A DNA stretch of 43,147 bases, taken from positions 1 to 43,147 of IMG/VR virus record IMGVR_UViG_3300042006_000118; one strand, given 5' to 3'. This DNA is from a virus. Below are positions 30,828 to 39,636 of the stretch, one piece after another (position 1 is the stretch's first letter; each line of letters starts with the position of its first letter). Both the position numbers and the translations under genes were made by a program. Under the pieces are notes generated by a model that was not told the DNA's origin, searched no databases, and was given only the letters and a program-made list of their open reading frames with translations.

Positions 30828-33800
30828 ATGGGCGCAGCAGCACAGATCGATATCCACGGCGAGAAGGGCGGTAGCAGCAAGCCGAAGTCGCCGACCGAAG
30901 CCAGCGACAGCCTGCGCTCGACCAACCTGGCCAAGCTGCTGATTGCCGTGGGCGAGGGGGAGTTCGACAGCGTCCCTACCGATTACGACATCTACTTGGA
31001 CAACACGCCGATCCGCGATGCCAGCGGCAACTACAATTTCCCGAACGTGAAGTGGGACTGGCGCCCGGGCTCGGTGGATCAGACGTACATCCCCGGCATT
31101 CCTTCGGTTGAAAACGAGACGTCGCTGAACATTGAGCTGCGCAGCGATTCGCCGTGGGTGCGCTCGATCACCAATACCCAGCTTTCCGCCGTGCGCATGC
31201 GCTTGGCTTGGCCGGCGCTCCAGCGCTCCGATGACCAGGGCAATGTCGGCGGCTACCGGATCGAATACGCAATCGACGTGGCCACCGATGGCGGCGCCTA
31301 TCAGCAGGTGCTGGTGGACGCAGTCGACGGCAAGACCACCACGCGCTACGAGCGCTCGCGCCGTATCGATCTGCCCGACGCCACCACTGGCTGGCAGATC
31401 CGCGTGCGCCGCCTGACGCCGAACCAGAACACCAACAAGATCGCCGACACCATGCTGGTGGCTGGTTACACCGAGGTCATCGACGCCAAGCTGCGCTACC
31501 CGAACACCGCGCTGCTCTACATCGAATTCGACGCCGAGCAGTTCACCAACATTCCGGCCGTGACCGTAAAGTGCAAGGCCCGCCGCTGGATGGTGCCGAG
31601 CAATTACGACCCGATCCTGCGCACCTACACCGGGACGTGGGACGGTTCGATGAAGTCGGCCTGGACCAATAACCCGGCGTGGATCACCTACGGCATTTGC
31701 ACCGAGGACCGCTTCGGCCTGGGCAAGCGCATCAAACCGTTCATGGTCGACAAGTGGGAGCTGTACCGCATCGCCCAGTACTGCGACCAACTGGTGCCGA
31801 ACGGACTGGACGGCCAGGAACCGCGCTTCCTCTGCGACATGAACCTGCAGGGCAAGGCGGATGCGTGGTCGCTGCTGCGCGACATCTCGGCGATTTACCG
31901 GGGCATGACGTACTGGGCGCAGGGCCAGCTGGTGATGCAGGCGGACATGCCGCGCGCGCAGGACTTCGACTATGTGTTCACTCGGTCGAACGTGATCGAC
32001 GGCAAGTTCTCCTATGGCAGTGCATCTGCGAAGACCCGTTACACGCGTGCGCTGGTCAGCTACGACAACCCGGCGAACAACTACGACACCGACGTCATCC
32101 CATTCGCAGACCTGGATCTCCAGCGCCGCTACGGCGATCGGCCGACCGAGCTGAGTGCCATTGGCTGCACCCGCGCATCCGAGGCCCAGCGCCGTGGCAA
32201 GTGGGCGATCCTCAGCAACAACCAAGACCGCACCGTTTCGTTCAAGACTGGCATGGAGGGCGTAATCCCTCTGCCGGGCCACATCATTCCAGTGGCGGAT
32301 TCGCTGCTGGCTGGTCGTGAGGTGGGTGGCCGTATCTCGGCGGTGGCGGGGCGGGTTATCACGCTCGATCGCGACACCCAGGCCAAGGCCGGTGATCGAC
32401 TGATCATCAACCTGCCGGGCGGCCGCGCCGAAGGTCGGACCGTGCAGAGCGTCAACGGCCGCGCTGTGACCGTCACGGTCGCCTACAGCGAGCCGCCCGT
32501 GGCGCAGTTGCAATGGGCGCTCGACGCCGATGATTTGGCGATCCCGCTGTATCGCGTGCTGCGCACCAAACGCACCACCGAGGGCGACTACGAAATCAGT
32601 GCGCTCCAGTTCGAGCCGAGCAAGTTCGCTTTCATCGACACCGGCGCCCGCTTGGAGGAGCGCCCGATCAGCGTGATCCCGATCACCGTTGTTCCAGCGC
32701 CGGCGAGCGTTTCGCTGTCGTCGACCTCTTCGGTCGTGCAGGGGCTGGCTGTGGCCACCATGACGATCAGTTGGCCCGCAGTGGATGGTGCTGTGGGCTA
32801 CGACGTGGAGTGGCGCAAAGACAGCGGCAACTGGATCAAGCTGCAACGCACCGGGATGACCAACGTGGACGTGGTCGGCATCTACGCCGGCGCCTACGTG
32901 GCCCGCGTCCGCGCGGTGAGCGCGTTCGACATCACGTCGCCGTGGCGTAACTCGATCTTGACCAACCTCAGCGGTAAGCAGGGGTTGCCGCCTGCGCTGG
33001 CGTTCCTCACCGCTACGCCGCTGCTGTTCGGCATTTACCTCAAATGGGGTTTCCCTGCTGGTGCTGAGGACAGCCAGCGCACGGAGATCTGGTACGGCCC
33101 GACGACCTCACTGGAAGCGGCTACCAAGCTGACAGACCTGGCCTATCCGCAGAGTGATTTCTCCATGCTCGGCCTGCGCGCCGGTGCGACCTTCTATTTC
33201 TGGGGGCGCATCGTCGACAAGATCGGCAACATCGGTCCTTGGTATCCGATCGGGCTTGGCGTGCAGGGGCAATCCAGTTCGGATGCCGCTGCCATTCTGG
33301 AAATGATCGCCGGACAAATCACCGAGACTGAACTCGGCGAGGATCTGCTGGCAGAGATCGAGAAGATCCCAGGCTTGCAGGCGCAGATCGACGCACTCGA
33401 TGGCCTGAAAGGCTACGACCCAGAAGCCACCTACGAGGAGTACGATTTGGTGGTGCAGGGTAAGCGGATCTATCAGGCCACTGGCCCTGTGCCGGTCGAA
33501 ACTCCTCCGCCGAATCCGCTCTACTGGCTCGACGTTGGGCAAACAGTTGAGACTGCGAATGGCCTTGCTCAGCAGGTTGCGACGAATACCGCCGAGATCA
33601 TTGAACTCGACGGGGTTGTCACCGCTCAGGCAGCGGCCACGCAAACTCTGCGCGCGGCGTATCGGGAAGACGACGGGGAGGGCGATCTTGCCGACGCAAT
33701 GAAGGGTTGGACGAGCACGGCGTCGATAGCGACTGAAAGCAAGGTCAGGGCGTCTGAAAACGAGGCAACCGCCCAGCGGATTACCACGTTCGATGCAAAG

Positions 33801-34391
33801 ATCGCCGCGAACGAGGCGAACATCACCCAGCTGGAGCAGGTGGTGGCCACCAACGCTTCGGCAACGGCGACGAAAATTGATCAGCTGAATGTCTCGGTTG
33901 ATCAGAACTCGGCTGCCATTCAGCAGACGTCCACCGCCTACGCGGATACGGCCGGCAAGCTGACGACCATGTGGTCAGTGAAGATGCAGGTCACGGCGAA
34001 CGGGCAGTACGTCGCGGCAGGCATTGGCCTGGGCATTGAGAACACCGGAGCAGGGTTGCAGAGCCAGTTCCTCGTCGCGGCCGATCGCTTCGCCATCGTC
34101 AACACCATCGCCGGTGGCGCCATCGCGGTGCCTTTCGCAGTGCAGGGCGGGCAGGTGTTCATGAACTCGGCGTTCATCCAGGACGGAACGATTACCAACG
34201 CCAAGATCGGCAGCTACATCAGCTCCACCAACTACATCGCCGGCCAGCAAGGCTGGATCCTGAACAAAGACGGCACGCTGGAAATAAACGGCATCGTTCC
34301 TGGGCAGGGGCGCCTGGTGATCAACTCACTGAACGTCTCGGTCTACGACGCCAACAACGTGCTGCGTGTTCGTCTGGGCTATCTGGGGTAA
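30828..34391 (+). CDS. Central tail tip / host specificity protein J-like
   Basis: A 1187-residue tail-tip protein. The N-terminal two-thirds (to about 640) contains the conserved GYTEVIDAKLRYPNTALLYI and DRFGLGKRIKPFMVDKWELY phrases of lambda J-type hubs. Fibronectin-like domains follow (about 640-800), then coiled coil (about 900-1040) and a C-terminal receptor-facing region with GAGLQSQFLVAADRFAIVNT and INGIVPGQGRLV, the DUF1983/pyocin-like end. It determines host adsorption with the small proteins downstream. Confidence 0.95.
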   Translation: MGAAAQIDIHGEKGGSSKPKSPTEASDSLRSTNLAKLLIAVGEGEFDSVPTDYDIYLDNTPIRDASGNYNFPNVKWDWRPGSVDQTYIPGIPSVENETSLNIELRSDSPWVRSITNTQLSAVRMRLAWPALQRSDDQGNVGGYRIEYAIDVATDGGAYQQVLVDAVDGKTTTRYERSRRIDLPDATTGWQIRVRRLTPNQNTNKIADTMLVAGYTEVIDAKLRYPNTALLYIEFDAEQFTNIPAVTVKCKARRWMVPSNYDPILRTYTGTWDGSMKSAWTNNPAWITYGICTEDRFGLGKRIKPFMVDKWELYRIAQYCDQLVPNGLDGQEPRFLCDMNLQGKADAWSLLRDISAIYRGMTYWAQGQLVMQADMPRAQDFDYVFTRSNVIDGKFSYGSASAKTRYTRALVSYDNPANNYDTDVIPFADLDLQRRYGDRPTELSAIGCTRASEAQRRGKWAILSNNQDRTVSFKTGMEGVIPLPGHIIPVADSLLAGREVGGRISAVAGRVITLDRDTQAKAGDRLIINLPGGRAEGRTVQSVNGRAVTVTVAYSEPPVAQLQWALDADDLAIPLYRVLRTKRTTEGDYEISALQFEPSKFAFIDTGARLEERPISVIPITVVPAPASVSLSSTSSVVQGLAVATMTISWPAVDGAVGYDVEWRKDSGNWIKLQRTGMTNVDVVGIYAGAYVARVRAVSAFDITSPWRNSILTNLSGKQGLPPALAFLTATPLLFGIYLKWGFPAGAEDSQRTEIWYGPTTSLEAATKLTDLAYPQSDFSMLGLRAGATFYFWGRIVDKIGNIGPWYPIGLGVQGQSSSDAAAILEMIAGQITETELGEDLLAEIEKIPGLQAQIDALDGLKGYDPEATYEEYDLVVQGKRIYQATGPVPVETPPPNPLYWLDVGQTVETANGLAQQVATNTAEIIELDGVVTAQAAATQTLRAAYREDDGEGDLADAMKGWTSTASIATESKVRASENEATAQRITTFDAKIAANEANITQLEQVVATNASATATKIDQLNVSVDQNSAAIQQTSTAYADTAGKLTTMWSVKMQVTANGQYVAAGIGLGIENTGAGLQSQFLVAADRFAIVNTIAGGAIAVPFAVQGGQVFMNSAFIQDGTITNAKIGSYISSTNYIAGQQGWILNKDGTLEINGIVPGQGRLVINSLNVSVYDANNVLRVRLGYLG

Positions 34392-34394
34392 TCA

Positions 34395-34751
34395 ATGGCG
34401 CTATTTGGACTGCGTGTCTTTAACGAGAGCGGTCAGCTCGCTATGGACACCAATAGCTTTACTTACCAGGTGATCTGGCAGGGCGTGATTGATTTCAGTG
34501 GAGCGGTACCCAGCTACACGCTGAATATCCCCGGCTTTAATCCAGCCAATTGCGTGTTCATGATCATCCCGACGAGGGCACAGGACGTGCAGCCTTCGGA
34601 GAACGACTCGTCGGGCAACATCCGCTCGTACCCGTTCGTGACCACGGCAGTGGGTCAGGTCGTCGTGCAGCCGGAAAACCCCTCATCCAGCGCCTCGACA
34701 TTGCAGTCGCGGATCATTTCCAAGGCCTACGCCATAAGGTTCGCGACATGA
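34395..34751 (+). CDS. Tail-tip/fibre-associated protein
   Basis: A 118-residue beta-rich protein (FGLRVFNESGQLAMDTNSFT) that follows J and overlaps the next gene by 4 nt. Similar proteins follow J in Pseudomonas siphophages. The product probably decorates the tail tip. Confidence 0.75.
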   Translation: MALFGLRVFNESGQLAMDTNSFTYQVIWQGVIDFSGAVPSYTLNIPGFNPANCVFMIIPTRAQDVQPSENDSSGNIRSYPFVTTAVGQVVVQPENPSSSASTLQSRIISKAYAIRFAT

Positions 34752-35410
34752 GCTTCGGATTCCAGAGCATCAATGATAACGCCTTCGTTCAGATCGACTC
34801 GGAGGCGCCACGGCTTTGCATGCTGACGCGAGGATCTTATTCAGGGGTGGCCACCGTAACGGCCACATTCCCGCGCGCGGTGACCAGCCAAGACCCGCCG
34901 CTGGTGTTCATCCGTCCCGATCAGACCGGACTGATTCAGGTGCCGTATTCGGTCTGGTTCACAGGCGGGCCGGGTAACTGGACTGGCTTTTCGATGAACG
35001 CCTCGAAGGTCAATGAGTCCTTGAGCGGCCAGTATTTCGTCGCGGCATGGGCTTCGATGGGTACGGCCGCTTACGGTCTGCGTCTATGGGATGCGAGCGG
35101 AACGCTTTGTTACGACAGCGGCGCGCCCGCTGTTGTTGTGACCTTCGCCGCGGGCAATTGGACTTATCTCGGCGCCGAGCAACTGAGCGTGGGGCAGCGG
35201 TACATCTGGGGCATCACCAAGGCGCTTGGTGTCGGTGAATACGTTTCCATCAATCCGTTCACCATGACCTGCCATAACAACTCATCGGGTGGTGCATGCG
35301 CACTCGGCGTCGACTACGCCAACGGCCGAATCCTGATGTACAGCCTTGCCTCCAACGCCTGGACCAATCAGGGCCACCGCCCATTTCTCTGCGCCAAATT
35401 ACTGGCCTGA
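34748..35410 (+). CDS. Tail-tip/fibre-associated protein
   Basis: A 220-residue protein beginning MSFGFQSINDNAFVQIDSEA. It is beta-rich and contains GLRLWDASGTLCYDSGAPAV, a motif also recognisable in the previous protein's FGLRVFNESG start, so the two may share a fold. ATG 34748 overlaps the upstream stop. Confidence 0.75.
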   Translation: MSFGFQSINDNAFVQIDSEAPRLCMLTRGSYSGVATVTATFPRAVTSQDPPLVFIRPDQTGLIQVPYSVWFTGGPGNWTGFSMNASKVNESLSGQYFVAAWASMGTAAYGLRLWDASGTLCYDSGAPAVVVTFAAGNWTYLGAEQLSVGQRYIWGITKALGVGEYVSINPFTMTCHNNSSGGACALGVDYANGRILMYSLASNAWTNQGHRPFLCAKLLA

Positions 35411-35434
35411 CACTTTCGACTTCGGAGATACACA

Positions 35435-36436
35435 ATGCCCTGGCACAGATTGGGTACGGTTTCTGTCACCCAAAATTCAGCAACTGTTACCGGTGTCGGT
35501 ACTGCTTTCGCAGCGAATACTCGGGTTGGGGACGCTTTCATTGGTCCGGACGGTCGCCTATACGAGCTTGCGAACGTCGTGAGCGATACGGTGATTTCGA
35601 TCAGCCCGCCTTATATCGGGCCGACCGCGTCGAATGCGACCTATGCAATCGCTCCGGTGCAGGGCTACCAAAAAGCCTTGAGCGACGAGGTCCGAAGCTG
35701 GGTCAATTCTTACGGCCCGAAAATGGCAGCGCTCGGCACAACCGGCAATTACGAAATTCTGCCGTTGAGCAAGGGCGGATCCGGGCTCGCCGCGAACAAC
35801 AATGCCGAGCTGCTGGCAGGTATTGGCGCAATGCCCTCTGCTGGCGGATCGTACGCGCCCGCTTTCAACTCGCTGCGCGTTACCGCCGGCGCGGTGCCGT
35901 CGGCTAGCGGCGGCTTCCTTGGATGGAACGAGACCGGGAATGGAAGTGGCATGTCGGGCGCGGTGTCCTTCACCTGCAATCAGGGTGGCGGTACGGGTGG
36001 TTTCAGTTGGCGATCGGTGAATGCCGGCAACACCTCCGGCGGCCCATTCATGACCTATTCATATGCAGGCGTACTGAACGTGCCTGTTGGGCTTCAGCTT
36101 GCCGGTCGTAATGTCGTCGAGAGCGGGTCCAATGCTAACGGCAACTGGGTTCGATTTGCAGATGGAACGCAGATCTGCACTTACTCGACGGGAGGCATTG
36201 GAGCCACAACTGCGTCAGGTAACAGCTGGACAAGTGGTGCATCTACGTGGACGTTTCCTGCTGCCTTCGTTTCAGGCTCCGAGCCTGTAGTAACCGGCAC
36301 CCCAAACTCTGGCGCTGGTGTTATGGGTCTTGCCGCCGCGCCGACTAACGTGAACGCTAGCTGGGTAAGGATAGCTTTTTATAGCGACCCGACCGGTCGA
36401 GGTTGTCGATTAATGGCCGTGGGCCGATGGTTCTGA
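35435..36436 (+). CDS. Tail fibre protein
   Basis: A 333-residue Gly/Ser/Ala-rich fibre. The N-terminal 70 residues have the tail-attachment pattern HRLGTVSVTQNSATVTGVGT. The C-terminal about 100 residues (NGNWVRFADGTQICTYSTGG) form a distal tip domain typical of Pseudomonas fibres. Likely receptor-binding. TGGAG-like GGAGATACACA precedes the ATG. Confidence 0.88.
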   Translation: MPWHRLGTVSVTQNSATVTGVGTAFAANTRVGDAFIGPDGRLYELANVVSDTVISISPPYIGPTASNATYAIAPVQGYQKALSDEVRSWVNSYGPKMAALGTTGNYEILPLSKGGSGLAANNNAELLAGIGAMPSAGGSYAPAFNSLRVTAGAVPSASGGFLGWNETGNGSGMSGAVSFTCNQGGGTGGFSWRSVNAGNTSGGPFMTYSYAGVLNVPVGLQLAGRNVVESGSNANGNWVRFADGTQICTYSTGGIGATTASGNSWTSGASTWTFPAAFVSGSEPVVTGTPNSGAGVMGLAAAPTNVNASWVRIAFYSDPTGRGCRLMAVGRWF

Positions 36437-36450
36437 ATAAGGTGAGGAAA

Positions 36451-36741
36451 ATGATTATTAAGCTTTCACCGATTCGAATGGAAGGTGTCATGACGCTCTC
36501 TAAATCCGGGGATGCGCTCACTATTGATGGAGAAACGTTCGACTTCACAGCGTTGCCGGACGGGGCGACATTGCCTGCAGACGCCGTCGGCTGCCCGCGT
36601 GTCGTTCAACCGGTCGAGCGTATCGGCGGTGAGTTGATCATCACCCTTTCGCTGCCGATCACCAAAGACGCCAGTGAGGCCGCGTGCTTCCCGGCGGATA
36701 TTGCCAACCCGCCAGACGGCGAAGTGAGCCTGCCGCGATGA
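36451..36741 (+). CDS. Small tail-associated protein
   Basis: A 96-residue protein (MIIKLSPIRMEGVMTLSKSG) located after the fibre gene, with GGTGAGGAAA as ribosome-binding site; this makes ATG 36451 the start. Related short proteins accompany fibre genes in Pseudomonas phages and may assist fibre assembly. Confidence 0.75.
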   Translation: MIIKLSPIRMEGVMTLSKSGDALTIDGETFDFTALPDGATLPADAVGCPRVVQPVERIGGELIITLSLPITKDASEAACFPADIANPPDGEVSLPR

Positions 36742-36974
36742 ATATCGATTTCAGCAAAGTCATCACCGCCGAGCAGCGCAAAGCGGATCAGCTCAAGGCC
36801 GCCCTCGATGCGGTATACGCGCTGCGTCGCGCAGCCTACCAAGCGGAGTCTGATCCGGTGCGTCTGGAGATTGCTTACGACGCACTGAGTCAAGGGCTGG
36901 AGCCTGACTTCACGCCTTGGGTGACATCGGTTGCAGCGATCAAAGCGCGATACCCATTACCGACATCGAACTGA
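36738..36974 (+). CDS. Small tail-associated protein
   Basis: A 78-residue helical protein (MNIDFSKVITAEQRKADQLK, then LRRAAYQAESDPVRLEIAYD). It overlaps the previous gene by ATGA. Probably a fibre chaperone-type protein by position; no firm family. Confidence 0.72.
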   Translation: MNIDFSKVITAEQRKADQLKAALDAVYALRRAAYQAESDPVRLEIAYDALSQGLEPDFTPWVTSVAAIKARYPLPTSN

Positions 36975-36992
36975 TCAATGACGAACAGCCGG

Positions 36993-37014
36993 CCGCCCCT
37001 GAGGCGGTTTTTTT
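36993..37014 (+). terminator. Intrinsic terminator before the lysis genes
   Basis: CCGCC-cctga-GGCGG followed by seven T. The 3' part and the adjacent TATGCCTGGAG repeat the module found at 30800-30821 before the J gene. Confidence 0.75.
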
Positions 37015-37030
37015 ATGCCTGGAGAATGCC

Positions 37031-37564
37031 ATGCCGATCACCCAGCAGCAGTTGCTACAGATCCTTCCAAACGCCCGCACTCAAGCGGGCGTTTTTGTTT
37101 CCGCACTGAACACCGCGATGCAGCATTACCAGATCGTCGGGCCGAAGCGCGCGGCCGCGTTCGTTGCGCAGATCGGTCATGAGTCTGGCCAGCTTCGCTA
37201 CGTTCGCGAGATCTGGGGGCCGACCGCTGCCCAGCGCGGGTACGAGGGGCGCGAAGACCTGGGTAACACCGTGCCGGGTGACGGGCGGAAGTATTGCGGA
37301 CGCGGCCTGGTCCAGATCACCGGCAGGGCGAACTACGCCAAGTGCGGCGAAGCGCTGGGCCTCGATCTGATCAGCCATCCGGAACTGCTTGAGCTGCCGC
37401 AGCATGCCGCGATGTCGGCGGCCTGGTTCTGGAAGCAGAAGGGGCTGAACGATCTGGCCGATCGGGACGAGTTCAACACCATCACTCGGCGGATCAACGG
37501 CGGGTTGAATGGCTTGGCTGATCGGCTGGCGCTGTGGGAGAAGGCCCGGGCGGTACTGGCGTGA
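37031..37564 (+). CDS. Endolysin, GH19 (chitinase-like) family
   Basis: A 177-residue protein. The GH19 motif is AAAFVAQIGHESGQLRYVRE with Glu51 and Glu60 as acid/base candidates, then YCGRGLVQITGRANYAKCGE and NTITRRINGGLNGLADRLAL. It cleaves peptidoglycan at lysis. There is no signal peptide, so holin-dependent release is expected. GGAGAATGCC precedes ATG 37031. Confidence 0.93.
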   Translation: MPITQQQLLQILPNARTQAGVFVSALNTAMQHYQIVGPKRAAAFVAQIGHESGQLRYVREIWGPTAAQRGYEGREDLGNTVPGDGRKYCGRGLVQITGRANYAKCGEALGLDLISHPELLELPQHAAMSAAWFWKQKGLNDLADRDEFNTITRRINGGLNGLADRLALWEKARAVLA

Positions 37565-38064
37565 GCGTGCCGTGGAGGTTGATCGGTGCGCTGGCGCTGG
37601 TGCTCGCCGGCTGCGGCAGCGCCTGGCAGTTTCAGGACTGGCGCTACGGCCGGCAGATCGCCGAGCAGGCCAGGCTCAACGGCGAGACGCTCAACCAGCT
37701 TGCGCAGGCCGGCGCCGATGCGCAGAAGGCTGAGCAGGACAAGCGACTCGCGCTCGAGCAGCGGCTGGCGGCCAGCGAACAAACACACTTCAGGAAATTG
37801 AGTGATGCCCAACGTGACCAGGATCGCCTGCGTGATCGCCTTGCCACTGCTGATCTGCGGCTGTCAGTCCTCATCGACGCGGATTCCGCCAGTGGCTGTG
37901 ACGTGCCAAAAGCCACCGGCGCCGGCGGCGTGGATCATGCAGCCGTACGAGCCAGACTTGACCCGGCGCATGCTCAACGAATTATCGCCATCACCGACAC
38001 CGGTGATCGTGGATTGATCGCGCTACAGGCATGCCAGGATTACGTCCGGTCGGTTTCTCGCTGA
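37561..38064 (+). CDS. Inner-membrane spanin Rz-like
   Basis: A 167-residue protein starting at GTG 37561, overlapping the endolysin stop. The N-terminal hydrophobic anchor (LIGALALVLAGCGSAWQF) is followed by a coiled coil (about 30-115) and a conserved end HAQRIIAITDTGDRGLIALQ. It spans the periplasm and, with the nested Rz1 lipoprotein, fuses the membranes in the last step of lysis. Two fragments of this gene recur downstream (39277-39386 and 40258-40291). Confidence 0.9.
   Translation: MSVPWRLIGALALVLAGCGSAWQFQDWRYGRQIAEQARLNGETLNQLAQAGADAQKAEQDKRLALEQRLAASEQTHFRKLSDAQRDQDRLRDRLATADLRLSVLIDADSASGCDVPKATGAGGVDHAAVRARLDPAHAQRIIAITDTGDRGLIALQACQDYVRSVSR
37805..38017 (+). CDS. Outer-membrane spanin Rz1-like lipoprotein, nested in Rz
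   Basis: A 70-residue protein in another frame inside Rz. The type II signal peptide ends in lipobox ICGC (Cys19-20 region) and the mature part is short and proline-rich (STRIPPVAVTCQKPPAPAAW), the hallmark of Rz1. AGGAAATTGAGTG precedes ATG 37805. Confidence 0.88.
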   Translation: MPNVTRIACVIALPLLICGCQSSSTRIPPVAVTCQKPPAPAAWIMQPYEPDLTRRMLNELSPSPTPVIVD

Positions 38065-38426
38065 TGGGGGAAGGGGTCTTTGAACGGACTGTCTCCATTG
38101 AGGATGCGTATCTGGGTAGCCAGTTCGCTGATGTGCCTGTTTTTCGCCATGAGCTCCCAGTTGCTTCTGGTTTCGACATCGGTGGCGCGCCGGCGCTCGT
38201 CGGCCGACACTGACTCGGCATCTGCCAGCTTTGCTCGCAGCGAATCCGTCTCCCGCCTGAGCGCGTCGTTGTCTTTCACCAGCCCGTGGACATTTTCCAG
38301 CGCTCGCTCCAGCTTCATGGTGAGCTCTTCGAACTCGTTCTCGTACATCCGCAACTGATGCCGGCAGGTTTCGAGCGGCGTTGGAGTGCCGAGCCAATCG
38401 TCGGTGTCTTCTATGAGGTGATCCAC
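38040..38426 (-). CDS. Coiled-coil protein of unknown function
   Basis: A 128-residue protein from GTG 38426, with AAGG about 8 nt upstream. Most of it is coiled coil (YENEFEELTMKLERALENVH, then LRRETDSLRAKLADAESVSA). It converges on Rz with a 25-bp overlap at the 3' ends and is the last gene of the leftward accessory block. Small coiled-coil genes in this position are common in Pseudomonas prophages; role unknown. Confidence 0.7.
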   Translation of the reverse strand: MDHLIEDTDDWLGTPTPLETCRHQLRMYENEFEELTMKLERALENVHGLVKDNDALRRETDSLRAKLADAESVSADERRRATDVETRSNWELMAKNRHISELATQIRILNGDSPFKDPFPHQRETDRT

Positions 38427-38536
38427 GGGAATGCCTTACTGAACACTGTTTGGATGTACAGTAATCGAGCCGGACAGCATCGGCGAGCGTGCAGCGACGA
38501 GCAGCAGATTTATGCGATTAAAAGATTGGAGTTGCT

Positions 38537-38767
38537 TCAATCAAGCTTAAGCATCTGCGCGAGTAAGGGATCATTCGACCCTAGGACTGCCGCCTGTATG
38601 TCCACGAAGTACATGCCTCCCGTAATTTCCCCTACGACCTCGCCCTCTTCAATCCATTTTTTCAGCTGCTGAAGGCTAGGTTTATTGCCCGCGTAGCGCA
38701 GCTTTCGATACTCGCTGGCCTCCATAAGCCTGGGCAGTCTTACGGTGACCTGAGAAAGAATTTTCAT
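38537..38767 (-). CDS. Excisionase-like DNA-binding protein
   Basis: A 76-residue protein. KPSLQQLKKWIEEGEVVGEI followed by GGMYFVDIQAA resembles the winged-helix (MerR/Xis-like) DNA-binding fold. ATGA overlap with the Xis-like gene upstream makes the two a coupled pair, perhaps a divided regulator of excision or transcription. The gap 38427-38536 holds no gene. Confidence 0.7.
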   Translation of the reverse strand: MKILSQVTVRLPRLMEASEYRKLRYAGNKPSLQQLKKWIEEGEVVGEITGGMYFVDIQAAVLGSNDPLLAQMLKLD

Positions 38768-39000
38768 AATCCTTGCCCTCTACGAGCCGCCTCTACTCGA
38801 TCAACCAGACTGCTTCCAGTCGTCCTATTAAGCCGCGCCGGTTCACGGTAGTGAGCGTTTGGCTCCACATAGTAATTGCGTCCATGCTTGATCGGGGCAG
38901 GAGAGATTAGCCCTTCGCGCGCCCACTTTCTCAGCGTGTTCGAGCTGGGAGGCGTTCTGAAGTGATCTCTAGCCCATTCAGTGAGAGTCAATTTTGTCAT
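38764..39000 (-). CDS. xis: Lambda Xis-like excisionase
   Basis: A 78-residue protein. LTLTEWARDHFRTPPSSNTLRKW, then GLISPAPIKHGRNYYVEPNA match the pattern of lambda Xis (same length class, same Trp and NTLRKWxREG phrase). Xis proteins bend attachment-site DNA to favour excision. It lies 36 kb from the integrase in this linear view but only about 5 kb from int across the joined ends of the excised circle. Confidence 0.85.
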   Translation of the reverse strand: MTKLTLTEWARDHFRTPPSSNTLRKWAREGLISPAPIKHGRNYYVEPNAHYREPARLNRTTGSSLVDRVEAARRGQGL

Positions 39001-39031
39001 GACGCTTCCGGATGCTGAGTTCTGTTGCAGA

Positions 39032-39235
39032 TTACTTCAATCGGAGCTCGGGGCTTCTCTTCGGCTCACAACGCCCTTCGAGAAGGCTGATGACGACTTG
39101 GCGCAGCACCTTCGGACGGCCATCCCCGCCGCGAATGAACGGAATCGAATTGTTATCCAGCCATCGCGATTGCGCGGCGGGCCGTTCATAGCCGGTAAAT
39201 TCGGCCATTTCGTCTTTCGTTAGAAACATGGTCAT
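39032..39235 (-). CDS. DUF4224 protein
   Basis: A 67-residue protein starting MTMFLTKDEMAEFTGYERPA, then SRWLDNNSIPFIRGGDGRP, which is the DUF4224 pattern of small phage DNA-binding-like proteins. ATG 39235 (or 39229) is the start: the longer frame to 39310 runs antisense through a spanin-gene fragment. It lies upstream of the Xis-like pair in the same direction. Confidence 0.82.
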   Translation of the reverse strand: MTMFLTKDEMAEFTGYERPAAQSRWLDNNSIPFIRGGDGRPKVLRQVVISLLEGRCEPKRSPELRLK

Positions 39236-39276
39236 TGGCTCACGCAGTGCTTCACTCTTCGTTGCATTCGCTGCAA

Positions 39277-39386
39277 CGCATGCATTACGAATGACCGCCA
39301 TTACCGCCACCGTCGACCGTGGACTAATCGCGCTTCAGGCGTGCCAGGATTACATCAAAACCCTCGCTTCCATGCCCCACGACTGA
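39277..39386 (+). pseudogene. 3' fragment of an Rz-like spanin gene
   Basis: In the Rz frame this reads HALRMTAITATVDRGLIALQ, then ACQDYIKTLASMPHD and a stop at 39384-39386. It aligns without gaps with the end of the intact Rz gene (37966-38046) and differs at roughly one base in five, so it comes from a related spanin, not a recent copy. No start or anchor precedes it. Confidence 0.82.
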
Positions 39387-39426
39387 GCTAGTCGAGGGGC
39401 GAGGGTGCCCCCATGGGCGCGAGATC

Positions 39427-39636
39427 TCAGTCCGGCGCCATCATGACAGCCAAGGTCATCTTGATGAATTCCTCATTCCTGTCGATGGCCCATAGTGCGC
39501 CACGCACGTTCTCAGCGACCTCGGCAGAGCCTCGCTGCTCAACCCAGTTTGTCAGCTCCATGATTGCGGCTTCAAGAGCTAGCTGGTTTTCGTTGATTTT
39601 GTATAGCAGAGACGGAAGCAAATCGGAGTTGGGCAT
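39427..39636 (-). CDS. Small conserved phage protein
   Basis: A 69-residue acidic helical protein (MPNSDLLPSLLYKINENQLA, then AEVAENVRGALWAIDRNEEF). CGAGGAAAAAG gives a strong ribosome-binding site for ATG 39636, so the longer frame to 39705 is rejected. This protein type is widespread beside lysis genes in Pseudomonas prophages; function unknown. Confidence 0.8.
   Translation of the reverse strand: MPNSDLLPSLLYKINENQLALEAAIMELTNWVEQRGSAEVAENVRGALWAIDRNEEFIKMTLAVMMAPD

Noticed and set aside
30810-32846. 678-residue ORF on the minus strand
   Set aside because: It lies wholly antisense to the J-like gene; its composition (His/Arg/Val-rich) is that of a GC-rich shadow frame and no motif appears.
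39236-39310. N-terminal extension of the DUF4224 gene
   Set aside because: The extra codons are antisense to a spanin-gene fragment and the family starts at MTMFLTKDE.
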